From Xanthostigma xanthostigma (taxonomy: Eukaryota > Arthropoda > Insecta > Raphidioptera > Raphidiidae), in contig OY754475.1 in assembly GCA_963575645.1 (NCBI GenBank), positions 21,056,509-21,120,508 on the forward strand: DNA of 64,000 bases, read 5' to 3'. Within the stretch, counting starts at the first letter, position 1, and each line of letters begins with the position of its first letter. Positions 1-13,877 of this stretch are shown here, piece by piece. The position numbers were made by a program, and so were the translations under genes. The notes below the pieces were generated by a model, which worked only from the letters and a program-made list of their open reading frames with translations, was not told the DNA's origin and did not search any database.

Positions 1-3000
1 TATGTACTCGGATACCCGGCACGTCCACCATAAATTTACTACAGTAATAACTGTCCTATGGGCGATACGACGACGATCTCTCTGTCCTTCTCCGACTCGA
101 GACGAGTCACATTGCGAGGGAGCGAGACAGCGGACACTTTAAATAATTAAAAATATCTTATAACGTGCGAATTTTTCTTTTTTCTGAGGCGTAACTTAAA
201 CACTGAAACATTTCAACACGTACTTAAGATGAAATATTACTTTGTTTATATAGTGCTTCATCATTCGAGAACGGCTGAACCGATTATAAAACTCGGTACA
301 CTATCAAACTGCGCGCTAATGTGTAATGTCAAAGCTTCGACTGTAATCCGGAAAGCGGTACAATTTCTAAGATTTCTAAAAATAGCTCTTCTAATAACTT
401 TTCTCCGTCGAATCGCAACAACACAAATACTTTTTTCCACGGTATTTTGTGTGTACTTTAGGCGGGCTTTGACAAAATCAAATCGCACAAAAGATCTCTC
501 AGCATGTAAGACCCGATCCCGGTCTATCCCTCAGGACTTCTACGCATCGAATCAATTCCGACGCCTTCTACAGACGCGTGAGTCGCGTCGGTTACCTGTC
601 AGACGCGTCTCATCAGATTTATGGCGCCGTGAATTTCAAAAACTAGCGCGAATTCAATTCCAGAAAGCAACGACTCAAGAAGTCAACGCGCGTTGAGTCA
701 GTCGGGCGCGATACAGTGTTTTGTTTTTACAGAAACAGTTGCAGTGATTCAAACATGGCCGTATTCCGGAACAAAAGAGCCGAAAAAATCATTTCAGTAA
801 ATTATTACGAATACGAAAATATATGTTCAAATTTCTTAGTATTCTGAATCAAGCTGAATTGTAGATTGTAGACGCTCGACAACTGAGACTGTAAGTGAGA
901 AATAAGCTGGAAACACGTAAATATTTCTCTTAATGTTTGTTTCAAATAAGCTTTGTTCGTCAAAACCTTTTCGCGGACTGAAAGACGCCGTGACGAACGA
1001 CTTTCGACGCAAAAGCTCCACACGGACCGACTACGGCCCGCAGGGCTCCGCTGACGGTCGATCGACAGCCGTGGCAACCCAACACATGTCGACGAATTGG
1101 TTTTCTTCAACGCTACCCATTATCTGTTATCCGTTACCCGGTTGTCCACGCGCTTTAATTTGACAGAAGCGCGGAAAGGCTTTACCTTTTTTTTCCCGAT
1201 GTAATTTTATTTTCAACTGCAAGCCACGAGAGGCTCATTGTTTGCCTTTCACCTCTTTCAAAACAGCAATTATCTAACCTAAAAAAAGGCAATTCAAATG
1301 AAATGAATGGAGCCCTTTCATTATATTCAATCAGAAAAAAAATTGTAAAATATAAAAGCTTACACTAGGATAGGGTACAAAGTTCGTAGTATAAGTTTGA
1401 AAATTTGGTCGATAATATCGCCTGACCTCAAATTGGAGCCTGTGCAATGGAAGTTTGTTTTTATATTATCTTATTTAAATGTAAAAGCTATGAAAACTTT
1501 ATGATAAAACATTTTTAAAGTAATGACAATTTTAAAAATTAAAAAATTTAACTTCGTACAATTATTAAAAAACGCGGCTATAACATTAAAGAAATCTTCG
1601 TAACGACTAAGAATCGACGCGGCTTTGGCTATAACAAATGAACAGCGACAGTACAAAGTTGTCTTGAAGCAAAGCCAGCTGCTAAACATTTCTTCTGTAA
1701 AATTTAAACGATAGATAGATAAGAGATATTTCTAAAGTGTCGTTATCTAAATGGTATTAAAAGATATCACCTGCGTTTTACGGCGTTACGTTTGGTTGTC
1801 GAAAGTACAGTTGAAATAATTCAACTTATATGATTATATTTAGAAAATATTTAACGTGAAAACAGACAATTTTAATTATAATTATTCTGGATTGACATTT
1901 TGTTTATATATTAGGTAACCTCATACATAATAATGTATAGTAAGTTTTGGAAATGATCAAGCTATGTTCTGTCCATGTTATGGTTTTTCTAATCAAAAAT
2001 AGCGATTGCATTCTTAGAGAGAGTTGACTGTAAGTATGTGTACTAAAGTAAAGGATCGAATTATCAGATTTGTGCCAAGGTGTGTTGTTTGAACTGTGCG
2101 TACGACGAGCAGTGGATAAAGACGGAAGGAGTACAACTGCAGGACAGCTTGCCAGCACCAATTTTAGATAGCGCCCTCACAACGTCACGTAGGATTTTCT
2201 TCTAGCACTGATCTCTCTCTTCCTCTCTCTCTTTCTCCGTCTTTTACACTTAAAATAATTGAACTAGACATTTAATAACTGCTTTTTACAATTATGATAC
2301 GCTATTTGAACGATCGAATACACAAGCTTTTGTTTTGAGTCGTTTTGTCGTTCTTTTTGAAATTTATTTACATCTAAGAAAAGAAAGTGTTTGTTTATTT
2401 TCTTTGCTGAAAAATTCAAAACTTTCAGAACACTAAATTGTAATTGTAACTGTAAAAAATATCAGATATGAAAATGAAAAAAATGAAGACGAAAAAACGA
2501 CAATAAAGAAACAGCTTTATTTCGAATTTATGCACTTGTTTTTGATTACGCTTTTTTAGCACGTTTCCGCTAACGTGATTCGGAAAATAAAAAAATAAAG
2601 CATAATAAAATAAGTTTCTGCGCGTTGAATTTTCGCAAAGCTTTTTGCACGAGAGTGATATCGTTAGTCTTATTAAAAGTTAAAATATAATATTTTTTAA
2701 CCCTCTGAAAGAAGTCTCGACTTTCAGAAAATATGTAAATCTATTTTTAAGACTTTTTGTGCAGATTAAAACATGAAAAACAGCGAAACAGAATATTATA
2801 TTCACAAAGTAGTTTACCGCAACGAGTTCCGTTCAAAAAACGTTCTCGCTGCCCGAGTTTTCAGTTGTTTCAGATTGTGGTGGGAGAGCTGGTTTATGTG
2901 GTGGTAGTACAGGTACAAGTAAAGACTTCCACGAGTCATGTACATTCAATTATTTTGAATTGGCCTTCGCAAATCAGTCAAAACAAAATGGACGGCGTTA

Positions 3001-4982
3001 TTGGCAAAAGCTCTCAATTACAGATAAAAGGACACGCTAAGGAAAGCTTCTCTTCGGGTTTCAGAAGCTGCGGGACGTTCGAACGTTCTTAAAAATGCAG
3101 GATCGTTAAACGCTCGTATCTTCTAAAGTAGAGGAAAAGAAAGGCGACGAAAATTGTTGAACGCCCCTCGTGCATCTTAACAAAAGCACTCCGGTTTTCG
3201 ACAAGCGTCGGTGGCAGAGACATTGCAGGACTTCGTTCCACAGACAGAGCCACTGAGATCATTACGGTCTGCACAAAAACCTGCCTCTAATGGAAGGAAC
3301 ACACGACATCGCACTATACAACACAAAACACACTCATACATTTCTCTCGAGCCGTCCCCCCTCCTCCGCCTCTTTCTGCTGCCGCCTCCTCGCCACCGGG
3401 CTGCCACGTAAAGGTCCGAACGACGAATTTAGTGCACGGGTTATAAAGATAGAGATGGCAGTTTCGTCATTTTAAGTCGGTTGATATTGAATACCTTTGT
3501 TTCAAGGTCGGGTGCAAGGTCAAATTCTGGCATAATTATTTCCTATATCCCTAGATATTTTACAGGAAGTATGTATATATTTTTAGAAGTGAAACTTCTT
3601 TAAACGCAGTGGAAATAGAACGTAACGGAGAAGAAACATGAAAAATAACAATAACCGAGAGCTGGCCATTCTTTTATTTATGTGAGCATACTTTTTTTAA
3701 TTATTCTCTTTTTTAAAATGTATAGAGAGCGTCAGCTGTTAATTGTCCAGTTCATCTGCACTTAAATATAAAATCTATATATTTAAAACACAAGCCCTAT
3801 TTCTCTAGCCAATCCGCCAGCAATCCCTACTCAACCGATTGACACATTTTTTTTTAAACTAAAGCCTTTAGTCCATAGATCTGTTATCACTAATTTTTTT
3901 TTGGTGAAATTTCTTTGAAAGGGCTTCTTTCAAGCGATAATAGTAAAAATGACGAGGGGGTAGCGGGGTGAAGAGGAACGTAAAGAGAGAAAATCCTTCG
4001 ATGTTCACGAGACATGAGTGTGAGAGAAATGCAAATATGTACGTATGTCGGAGATTTTACAAACAGTTTAACAAGTCGACTTTGACAATTGAAGTGTATA
4101 TTTAAATTAGTTAGTTTTTTAGCGCAAATATTCCAAATATTAATAGACAAATAAATTTTATTTTATTTTTCAAACAATTTAAGAACGTGTAAGTTTATGT
4201 TAATTTAATGCCAAAATAGAGTTTTTAAATATTACTGTACCAAGTCTAAAATTTGGTCTCAGATCAGAAAAAATAGTGAAAATCGTAAATGTATCAAATG
4301 AGGTTAGATTTTCTAAAAATGAATTGTGACAGCTCTCATACATTTTCTTTGAATTTATAACCAATTAAATATAGAGACAACTTGATGGATCAAGCTAAAT
4401 CAAAAGAAAAATAACTGTAAATGGAAACTAATGCAGGAGCAATAAAATTATTGTCGTAGGTCTGTATCAAAATATCGATTTTTGAAAACAATATGAAAAT
4501 ACATGCAAAAGGCTTTGCATGGGTACACTAGTTATAATTAATTTTAATAGCGAAACCTATTACAATGACGGATTGGTAGCAGTGTTTGATGAGAAAGCGC
4601 GCTATCGTCTGTGAGGCAGTGAGTAGATGGAGTGCGCCGCTTATCTAGTCGAAAGCTTAATATTTTTGTGACTCAGAACACGTATGAAAAATAATATATT
4701 TGTCATAATACAGAGTTCCGTTTATGAATACAAATTCCGTAGGCAATTTGTAAAATGCATATATCTGTACGAAACGTCATCGGGAAACAGACGTTAAAAC
4801 CGACGCCCGGCACTTAACTATCGCCGCCACAAATCGAAACAACATGAACCTTTCATTGAATAATTATAATATGCACAAATAATTATTTTATTGCTTTATT
4901 TCCTAGTGGAAACTTTGATATAATCTAGTATTCATTTATATTCGATTCATTTTTGGCGTTTGAACTAAATTTTTTATAAGAT
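1..4982. other. Repeat-poor non-coding stretch, no recognised gene
   Basis: No repeat family from elsewhere in the window and no recognisable protein occurs here. The longest open frame (229-696, + strand, 155 codons) resembles no family I know and ends in a low-complexity Arg/Gln-rich tail, so I treat it as chance. There is a pyrimidine tract of CT repeats at about 2208-2242 and a C-rich block at 3354-3411. A weak first-exon candidate at about 755-796 is discussed under findings. Short matches to the dispersed GGTGGAAG-type motif occur near 10-30 (minus strand) and near 2878-2915. Confidence 0.6.
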
Positions 4983-5018
4983 GGTGGAAGTACGGGTGTA
5001 TGTGGTGGGAGTACGGGT
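4983..5018 (+). repeat. Two-unit tandem of a 21-nt GTGGTGGAAGTACGGGT motif
   Basis: Two adjacent copies of a unit reading GGTGGAAGTACGGGT and GTGGGAGTACGGGT lie about 21 nt apart, with a decayed third start (GGTGAAAGC) right after. The same doublet occurs at 55614-55650, 50 kb away. This is part of a dispersed motif set described in the findings. Confidence 0.7.
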
Positions 5019-8000
5019 CTATATGGTGAAAGCTCATGTCATATAGTCCGCGACAGGGCGCTTTTAGAACGATATGCGATAATGCATGGCTTAATTATTA
5101 AATAACTCGTTGCATTTATAAATCAAAACGGCTGCAAATCTAAAAAAAAATTGCTGCGCTGTTAAAATTGCGTGTGCAAGCTCAGAGCTTTGATTGTGTT
5201 GTGACAAAGTATAGTGAAGAGCGGAACCGATAAAATACACGTACGCATTTTGAGTAGGAAATTCCAAACATGAAGATTATAAATGATTAATGAGATGGCG
5301 GGTTTAAAAACAGAACGCGGCCCAACGAAATTATTGCTTATGATTGTCTTTTGTTTGTATTTGCGATTCATTTGTTGAACAGTCGGCCGTATTCCAATTT
5401 ACAAACAAAAAAATTGTATTCAGCCCCGTTTGTCGGTGACGAGAAAGTGTCAAAGAGGCGTGCGTTTCGTTTTTGTTTAAAATTGCTTTAGAATAATAAT
5501 ATTTATGCTCGTGCGAGCTGTGTGAAGTTTTGGAAGAAAATACAAATGGAACGGAAAATAATTAAATGGCCTTTGTTAAGCAGCACCACCTGCACCGTTT
5601 CTTCTCTCACAATCCGTTATTCAATTGTTATTTCCTCGTGGCATTTGCAAACACTCGTGTAATTCGTTTTCAAAATTATCAAAAGTCACCCGCAGTGATG
5701 CTTCTTTTGTCCGAGATCGTGGCGTTTGTAAAATTAGACGGATAAAGCGTTCGACAAATATTAGAAAGCGTTAAAATTACTTTAAAAAAAAACAATTTCC
5801 AAAACGAATTGTAAAAACAATCAATACATTGAGCAAGCGGTAAAGACATGTAACAAAAAATAATTTAGTTCAATTTAGACACTATATATAGGGTCGGTGC
5901 GTGTCGAAGAAGGGTTTAAAAATCTTCAATCGAGCTGAACAGAATGGAACTAATATTTCCTTCTTATTAAAAAAGAAAGTAATTGTTTTCACGGACAAAA
6001 AGAAAAACGGAGAAACTGAACCGTTCTTTAAAGGCGTTACACGAATTTCTTCTCAGCACAAAACAATACACCATCACTTAATTTTCTCAATCCAAGTGCT
6101 CATAATCCGTTAACAATAAAAGAACACCGAAAAAATATATAATCTCTCCGGTGCCAGCGGCGCACGTACAAAAATATTTCACGTAATAAAACTTTAGATT
6201 GTTTAACTGCACACTTGTTATTAAACTCATAAAATTACGTTACTGCGCCATAAATGCGACAAATGTGGCGGAGGTAGCGTGTACGCGGCGTAGGCGACGG
6301 GTCGACATCAACGATCGACTACAGGCGTGCTTCATTTTGCTAAACATAATATCTATTGCAAGCGCTTATAAATAAAATGAATATTATTTTTCTAAAATTT
6401 CGAAAGAATATTCTCCGAGCAACGAGAAAAACAGTTCTTCGGCGCTTTTCTCGTCGAACATCCGGTAGATGTAGCGGCGCATGTTTTAAAGCAGTGCTAA
6501 AGCCGCGAACGTGACGTGGCGTTTTAAACAGACAGTCACTTGTTAAAAACGTCGACGGGCTGACGCATGGAACGCTGGGTAACACGACGCTCTTTTGTCT
6601 TCATTTCCAAACTCGCTGTGTGCATGTCGTGCAACCGGAAATGTGAGGTTAGGTCGACCTCCAAAGAAACACACAACACAGTCTCCAAATACATCACTTT
6701 ACTGTCATAAATGTGCAGGCTTTGCCCGCGGCCACGGAGTCTTTCAAACTTGTCGGTTTTTTTCGTTGACAAAAATACAACCGTCGTAATTTGAATAAAA
6801 AAAAATTGTAGCCGACTCGAAAATTTATTTTTAGTGTTTTTTGAACGTCACCAATTACCAAGGTTACTGGGCCTGGTACCAATCGGTATATCGGATTGAA
6901 CGAGACGTGTTAGGAAATCTAGTCGAGTCAGTGAAGCCACTCGAAACAAAATGAAAACGAGCGGTGATTCAAACGCGCTGATACCTGGGTAGCTCGGGAG
7001 TTTTATGAACTGCCATAAAGTGTCTGCTGAAATTATGAACATCGCGGTACTATGATGACGTAACTACCGACAAAGTACGTAGTCATTAGAGTTTGGCACA
7101 CGTCGTTACTCAACCCATTAGTGCCCGCATTACATACTGCAATTAGCTATTCGCATGCGCGAGCGGGGAAATGAAATAATTATGACACTGCTGTGATTAT
7201 GAGAATTTTTCGTTTTTATTTACAAAAAAATAATTATGTATTATTTTACTACTTTGCTCAAGGAGAAAAAATTTTTTTTATAAAATATTCGATAGATCGT
7301 TAAATTGAAAAATACAAAATAGAGAGCCATTATTATCAGCGACTCTCTTCGGCCTTTTGTGTGAAGACGGAAAATTAAAAAAGGTAACATTAAAACACTT
7401 GAAACACCTTTTGCTAACCATATTAGCATCATCAAGAAACGATTAAAACAAAGTGTGTAAGAAAAAAAGTTTTAATATTCAGGCAAAAACTATTATAACA
7501 AAACTTAACACAAGTGTTCAGAAAAAAATGTCATTTTGTTTAAAAAAAAAAATAAATGCGGGCCTGTCTATAAGCGACTAATCTCTGTATCTACGTTTCG
7601 CCTTGTCCTATTGTCTATTAGCGAAACATAATAGCGTTATTCTATACCCTCATAAACATTTAGCTGTACTTGGCGAACGGAGGAGGCGGGGAGGTGGAGG
7701 GGGCGCGGCGGCGACAGTAGATAATAATAATTCATAGTCGTAGAGTGTTAAGATCGGGCCGACAATCCCTTCAGGACTTTACTGTTGCCAAGTTAATTCG
7801 AGTTCCCGTCACCTGCTGCGCTACGCCCCCAAACTTGGATAGGTGGCGCCACACACCGACGGAATGAACGACGCATCAATCAAAATTAGAGAATAACAAA
7901 TGTTCTCCAAAACAAGCTTAACCCATTTATTGTGTTTAAAAATGCATTACATACGTTTTGTCATTTTGTAAAAATGTTTTATCAGCTGTTTTGAACAGTT

Positions 8001-8082
8001 AAAAATGTTTTTTTCAAGGGGATCCCCTCTGTTTCCAAAATAATTTTTATACATATATTTTTAAAACAGTTATATATAACAA
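5019..8082. other. Non-coding stretch, no recognised gene or element
   Basis: AT-rich sequence with small open frames only (81 codons or fewer), none recognisable. It contains a purine-rich G-tract block at about 7678-7712 with several G2-G5 runs that could form a weak quadruplex on the + strand. An AGGTGGCGCC-like site lies near 7846, but such short matches are expected by chance. Confidence 0.55.
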
Positions 8083-8542
8083 CTAGCGTGACCTGTGCGA
8101 ATTATTCGCACTAAATAAGTATAATAATTATCACTTTACAAAATTATTTTTTAAATATGATTGCAGGTATTCAATTCGTTTCTAATTTTGCACACTGATT
8201 ATAACGTTCTTCTTTTTGTTGTAAAAGAAATATTTTACTAAAATTGTCATATAGAGGCGCAAGTAGCAAAAGCGTTGTTCAGCGTTGCCCGTCAGATGGC
8301 AGTATGCAGTATTTACAATATGAAGGTCAGATGACAGATCGAAGTGTTAACGTTACGCCGTCAGATGGCAGACGTTGTTCAGAGTTTAATTAATTTACAA
8401 AAACAATAGCAATAATAAATTTTTTAGTTGTCGATGTCAGTAGAGCAAGCAATTATCTGTAAAATGATATATAATTTATGTGGAGAAATTGTGTGGTTTT
8501 TTCTAAAAAGGGAGGCAAACCTTAGCGTATAAATATATATGA
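8083..8542 (-). mobile_element. Non-autonomous Helitron, family C, copy 1
   Basis: Read on the minus strand the element starts with TCATATATATTTATACGC, preceded by A, and ends in CTAG followed by T, the classic Helitron insertion between A and T. A perfect hairpin, GTGCGAAT/ATTCGCAC (8095-8111), lies 8 nt inside the CTAG terminus, matching the usual Helitron 3' hairpin. The interior has three CAGATG-containing units: two of the CCGTCAGATGGCAG type and one CAGATGACAGATCGAAG. There is no Rep/helicase coding, so it depends on an autonomous partner elsewhere. Copies 2-4 lie at 33186, 34531 and 37894; this one and copy 4 share orientation. Confidence 0.85.
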
Positions 8543-9283
8543 TTTTTTAGTATCTACAGCTAAGTTTAAAATAAAAGACCTTATATACAAATTGTTCCAT
8601 CAGGGTGTATGAAGCTTTAGAATAGATAAAATATAATCAGCAGAGCTTTGAATATGAAACACTGACGTCACGTTTAATTGAAGTTTGCTTAGAATAACTG
8701 CAGCCCGGGTGCTCGGCAGGCTTCCGTAATCATCGCGCGTTGAAATCTATTATTTCAACGCAAGCTGCTCACTCGGCTTAAAAAAACCGTCGTCCACCGA
8801 GAACGAAGACGAGTTAACCTTAAGCAAGAGTCGCGGGAACTCCTGCTACAGTCGGCCATCAGAATATTGCGAGGAGTCGCGTGTTGTTCGGTCGACTGTA
8901 TAACAATGGAGAGGCAATTTTCCTTAATTTAAGTAGCGTCAACCGCATAAATCCGAGCCCTGCGAACGTTTCACGTGTGTAAAGTGAAGCCGTCCTTGTC
9001 TGGCGTCGCGGGACGCCGACGGGTGCGAGAGAGAGAGATAGAGAAAAGACGACGCGGAGTGGATGCGAGAGGGACGGCAGATGGCGGCGACACAAAGACT
9101 GTAATTAATGGCACGCGAGCGCCATCTGTACGCGGCGCTAACTTGTTAAAACCTGTTTCGAGTGCAGCAGCCCGTTTCTATTGCACATTGTGTATATCTG
9201 TTTCTTTGCAAAGTTTCTCGGAAAGTGGCCAACAGATCTTTTCGAAGCGCACCTAGGTACGTCTCTTATAAAGGCGATCAATT
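8543..9283. other. Non-coding spacer with a 10-bp-arm hairpin
   Basis: Contains a perfect hairpin GCGTTGAAAT/ATTTCAACGC with a 5-nt loop at 8737-8761. The part at 8990-9130 is more GC-rich, includes a GA-rich run near 9027-9045, and has two AGATGGCG-type sites (about 9078 on +, 9114 on -) resembling the insect CTCF core. The 93-codon frame across it has no recognisable features. Confidence 0.5.
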
Positions 9284-9873
9284 TAAAAAAAATTGGTTGT
9301 CTGTAAAGTCGGTTTACGGACGATAGTTTTACGTGATAACGTATTCCGTAATACATAACCTAAATTTATATAATAGGTAATTATAATAATTCGAATCTAT
9401 GATATTGCATCTTTCGCTTCAAATTTAGGTTAATTTTATTTATTAAAATTACTCACCACCTATAATATAATTGTTTTTTTAACTTTCTTTCTTTCGTATT
9501 TATTTTAAGTCTCAAAGATTAACTGTCATAATATTTTGAAAACAATTGTTTCACTGTTTATATAAAATTCCAAAACCTACTTAAGTACAATATTTAAGTA
9601 TTTTCATACGTCAAAAAATTGATTTTTATAATGATAAAATTTGTATGAAAACGATTTTTTCGAGAGATGAGACCTAGCTAAAACGATTTTTTGCCCCCCA
9701 AAATCCCTTTTCAGTAAATTTCATCCAAATCGTTAGGGCCGTTTTCGAGAAAAGCACGCACAGGGTCAGGCGGAACGTTAAGAACGTTACACTTTTTCGT
9801 GCATGCAGCCGGTGTTTTATCAATTTATAAGATTGGTGATTCATCAATTTATAAGACGTTATCACGTCAAAAA
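9284..9873 (+). mobile_element. Family A non-autonomous element, full copy 1
   Basis: About 590 bp, nearly identical to copies at 41148-41728 (inverted) and 45876-46457. It begins with an A-run then TTGGTTGTCTGTAAAGTCGG and ends in ACGTTATCACGTCAAAAA. Subterminal inverted repeats are TTTTACGTGATAACGT on the left and its near-complement ACGTTATCACGTCAAAA on the right; the outer 46 bp on the left lie outside this pairing. The right end has a doubled ATCAATTTATAAGA. A 63-codon minus-strand frame (ending at 9674) stays open in all full copies but has no domain and is probably an effect of recent copying. Superfamily is not assigned because no clean target duplication could be defined. Confidence 0.85.
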
Positions 9874-12867
9874 TCAGTTTTTGTATGTTTTAATATTGTG
9901 TCCTTGATTTTTCCTCGTAATCAAGTTAAAGAATAGCCGAATTATTCTCATTACCTTGGTCGTTCCAAAAAAGAAAATAAATAATTAATTGCGATGACCA
10001 CCTGCGACCTTAAGGTTACGTGGCAAGTGTTCTACCTCGCCGCCAACTTAGCTTTTCAATCTAAGGAGTCAACTTTTCTCTATACCGCGCCAAAGAAGTT
10101 TTACTTTAATATAAGACACGACGCAAAAGCACTTCTCGAAGCCCCTGTGTCTATACACAGATATTGTAAAGTGGAATTGAAGAGACAGAAGTTCCACACG
10201 CTCGCACGGAGCTGCGGCGACAGTAGCGTGCAAAAATACCTAGGCCTCAGTGTCGATCGTCAAAGAGATTAAAATTTATTCTGGCTTGTTCGAAATTGTT
10301 TCTTAATGTACCATTATTATTTGATTACTTCTTACCATAGTTACTTTACGACAGCAATATTTTATTATTTTAATTTGGGCGTGTTTTTTTGTATAACCTA
10401 AAATTTGGAAAAATAAAATCGAATATACATAAATCAGACACTATGTGCTTTGACGTATGTTTTAGTCGTTTCCTTTGCACAGCAGTGTACTTTTATAAGC
10501 TGCAGCTATACAGGATTTAACATCATTCCGAAGCTCAAATCCTCGTTTGTACATAATTGTACGTGCAAACAGCAGCGCCGAGATATGGCAATTATATTAT
10601 CTCAGCAACAATGCGTCAAGTTCTTAACTTAAAGGGTCGACCGAGTGAACTTTCGTGCCTCTGTTGACGAACGTCTATAATTTACAGTATTTATCTATAA
10701 CTTTGCATGTTTTCTATCCCCGAGTGATAAGCAACGAAACTGATTGAAGCGGTAACAGAACCAGTATTAAAATAAACACAATAATGAACGGTCGGATTTT
10801 GTTTTGTACGAAAGTTTGTTTCCTGCTGGAATTGAAACTGTACCTACGCGGTTTGACGCTGAACTAAATCGCAGCCAAATCGGATTTTGTGGTGGAAGAG
10901 ACGGGACGAGCGTTTGACGTTATTGTTAACAAAAGACAAGACACAATAATTAGAGATGCAACAAAAAATATTTGACAAATACAATTAGGATTTTACGGTG
11001 GAAGGGACGGGACGAGGATTCGATGTTGCTTTGTTTTTTTTTTTTTTTTTATTATTGACAAAAACTGTAACAGCCGGGCGTACAGACAATAACTATATAT
11101 AAAATGTTTTAAGTCCTTAAATAACTTCACGTTTTCGTAAAGCGATAGTTCTTGATCGCACCGGATATAGTTCTGAGCCAGTTCTGTAGATATAACACCG
11201 TGTTTACAATCCAGACAAGGGACGAACACAAAACGCCTATATAATATTATATATGTAGTTTCTCTCGCTCGCACCACCGGCGGGGCCTAGTGCATCTGTC
11301 CCGCTCCGATACACGCGCTTTGTCTATCAACATCAATATCAAATAGAGGTAATTGATTACGTCACTGAACATTGCGACTAGCAGCCGGCAAACAAGTGCA
11401 GATAGCAACTTAGCTACCGTCGCAGCTTAACCTTTCGAAAGGCAACGAACCCCATTGCGCTGTGTGAGAATTGTATATGTAGATTCGGCTTCATCGTAGT
11501 AGGCGTTGCCTTAGAACTGAGCTCCATACAATTGGGGCTGTAATTGGAGTCGTTCGCTTCAATGGAAAGAAACGGCCCTGCCGCGATATTTAATTACGAA
11601 GGTACACTTTAAAACTAAATAAGCTTGAAGATACGCCGAAACAAGCTCTTCGTCGTCTTTAATACAGGAAGAATAATGAAGCGTGCGTCATTTCCGATTA
11701 CGACTTATTGATGTCGGGGCCTGTCCGACGACTCACACCCGCTTCTCACCAGCAGCTATATTCATGTTACAAGTGAGTTAACACCAATCAATCTCCTGGC
11801 CGGCTTATTTCCAATTAAGGTCACGGCGAGACGCCATCTTGCTCAACAAACTCAGTAATGACTCAAAGTTCTGCGTTATGTAAGTATAAAACTGGTCAAA
11901 TGTCAGGGCAACATAATGGACGGTTCATTGATTGGAAAACGTTGCGATGACGTGGCGTTTTAAATGATTAATTAACAAATCACCATCTTCTGTCACATAT
12001 ACTTAAGATTACTTCACGCTGAAGTTTACAGTCTAGTCTCCCTATGAGTGACAATATGGGACCGAAATTGATTTCGCAGATTCGAAAATGAAGCGAAGTT
12101 ACGGAATATATACAGTACTTCTTCTAATTGTGGTCCTTACGGACACGTTTTCACTCGAATAAGTTACTGTTTGTGTGTTTCGACGACTGCTATTTTTGAA
12201 GTTGTGGTATATTTAAAATGTAATTTTGTAAAGCCCTGTTAATTTTATATATTATGCAATGTAATCAGTTACGTTAGCCATAGAATGATTTTGATTTTTT
12301 GCAATTTGATGGCATTCCAAGATTAGACTTTTCTAGATTAACATTAAATTAATTTGTACAATAATTGTAAATTGTTTAAATAAAAATATTTTTTGAGTTC
12401 AATAAAAAATAACTTTCTTTTTATTACAAAAATATTACAGAAGTTAAACTTCCTTAGGCACGCTTGACTTGGGGAGTAAGTTGGTAAATGCCTGACGAAA
12501 TCGTTTACGGAAGTGCATCATCGCGAGGGAGATATAAGTTAGTGAGTGCGACAAAAACGGAGCATTAACTATTTGACGTTTAAAATGAAAACAACTGTTT
12601 TTTTTTTGTATCAAAAATACATTTCATCGAATTTTGCTGCATTTTGTAACGGGAAATAATGTAGGTTAGTTAATAAATCTTTTTAAATGAATTATAAATT
12701 ATGCTAATAAATATATTTACATATTTTGCCTATTAATTAATCAAAAATTATATTTTGTAGATATGTGCTACAGAGTGAGGTTATATTGTGTTTGAGACGA
12801 ACTGACTGCATATTATTGTTCGTTTATGAATTTGAGGTGTTTACGCATTATTCTTAAATATTGAAAA
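9874..12867. other. Non-coding stretch with a local ~105-bp spaced repeat and poly-T
   Basis: Two related segments, 10882-10910 and 10988-11016, both read GGATTTT-N-GGTGGAAG-N-GACGGGACGAG and are spaced about 105 bp apart. An 18-base T-run sits at 11033-11050. A 92-codon + frame at 9994-10272 (starting MTTCDLKVTW) has no recognised domain, no convincing splice sites and no relatives that I know; I treat it as probably non-coding. Confidence 0.5.
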
Positions 12868-12928
12868 TAATTATGGCAGGAAGAAGTTTTACTTCAGTCG
12901 TGTGGTCTAAAGCACGCTCGTTTTTTTT
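12868..12928 (+). repeat. 61-bp dispersed unit ending in a T-run, copy 1
   Basis: A unit starting TTATGGCAGGAAGAAGTT and ending CACGCTCG plus eight T is repeated almost without change at 20431-20489. The segment GTGTGGTCTAAAGCACG resembles the D-arm region of a Leu/Ser tRNA-like SINE head (compare GCGGTCTAAGGCACG at 15278), and the T-run would stop RNA polymerase III. I infer a truncated tRNA-related unit, but a cloverleaf cannot be drawn. Confidence 0.8.
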
Positions 12929-13877
12929 AGATCCTAAATGTCGACGTAATTCTTGTTACATTGTTGTATGATATTTATTGCTTGGTACAAACTAGGTCAA
13001 TTAAATGCCTGATATTTATTCATTAACATATAAGCAAGGATCAAGGAGGATGGCACAAAGATACAACAGCGATATTCATATTGGAATATTATTACTACAA
13101 GCGCCTGGAGGTACCTTGATAGTGCTATACCCTTGTCTTATTGCATTTTATGTAAGCTAACAGAATATTTTTCTCAAAAATAAAATTTAGCATATACCTA
13201 GAAATACAGTAGGGAAATATATTAACTCGAATCGTTCCTACAAGTGATTTAGCTGGTTAAGCTGTGCTTCCAACGACTACATATAAACATAAAAAAAAAA
13301 ACTACTAGCATCTCCGATTCATTTGAATTTCGCGGGATCAAAGAGAAAACAGTGAAATAACAAAACACAATCTCGGCGACTCAAAAGATTAAAACAAAGT
13401 CGCATGTTTATAATAATGTGAACGCGGCGCGGCCTGCTCTGATCCGTTCGCCAATAACATAATCACAGCTGAGTTTGTATCAGGCTAATGGAATTACGCA
13501 AAGTGACTGGGCTTTTAGACGAAAACAATGTCTCCTTTCCTCTCGTTAAGTTCACTCGAATTACATCGATAGATGTACAAGATTTACGGTTATTATTATC
13601 ATACAGGGCCGGACTTTGCCGATGGGCCACCGCGGGCAAACATTGGAAACGACAAGAAATAACGTAGTAAATGCAAAACTCGTTTGTCATTTATAGGAAA
13701 AGATTGAATTTTGAACGATAAATTTGAATTAGTACTGGACTCAGATAATCCTGATAGTTGGTGGATTTAAAACATAATTCAATTTCAACAATAGATATAT
13801 AAAAAAATTATCTCAATCAATATGGTAATTAAATATATTGAGTAAGTATCTACTTTTGAAAATAAAAAAAAAAACTC
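12929..13877. other. Non-coding spacer
   Basis: AT-rich sequence with no recognised element except a possible MITE fragment near 13606 (CAGGGCCGGACTTTGCCG), a phrase common in hAT-type repeats, for which no second end was found. It finishes in an A-run that abuts the family B copy. Confidence 0.45.

Noticed and set aside
229-696. 155-codon open frame on the + strand
   Set aside because: No recognisable motif, basic low-complexity tail and no splice or repeat context; likely chance.
9994-10272. 92-codon frame with near-balanced composition
   Set aside because: No family, no donor or acceptor framing it, and no repeat copy; insufficient to call a gene.
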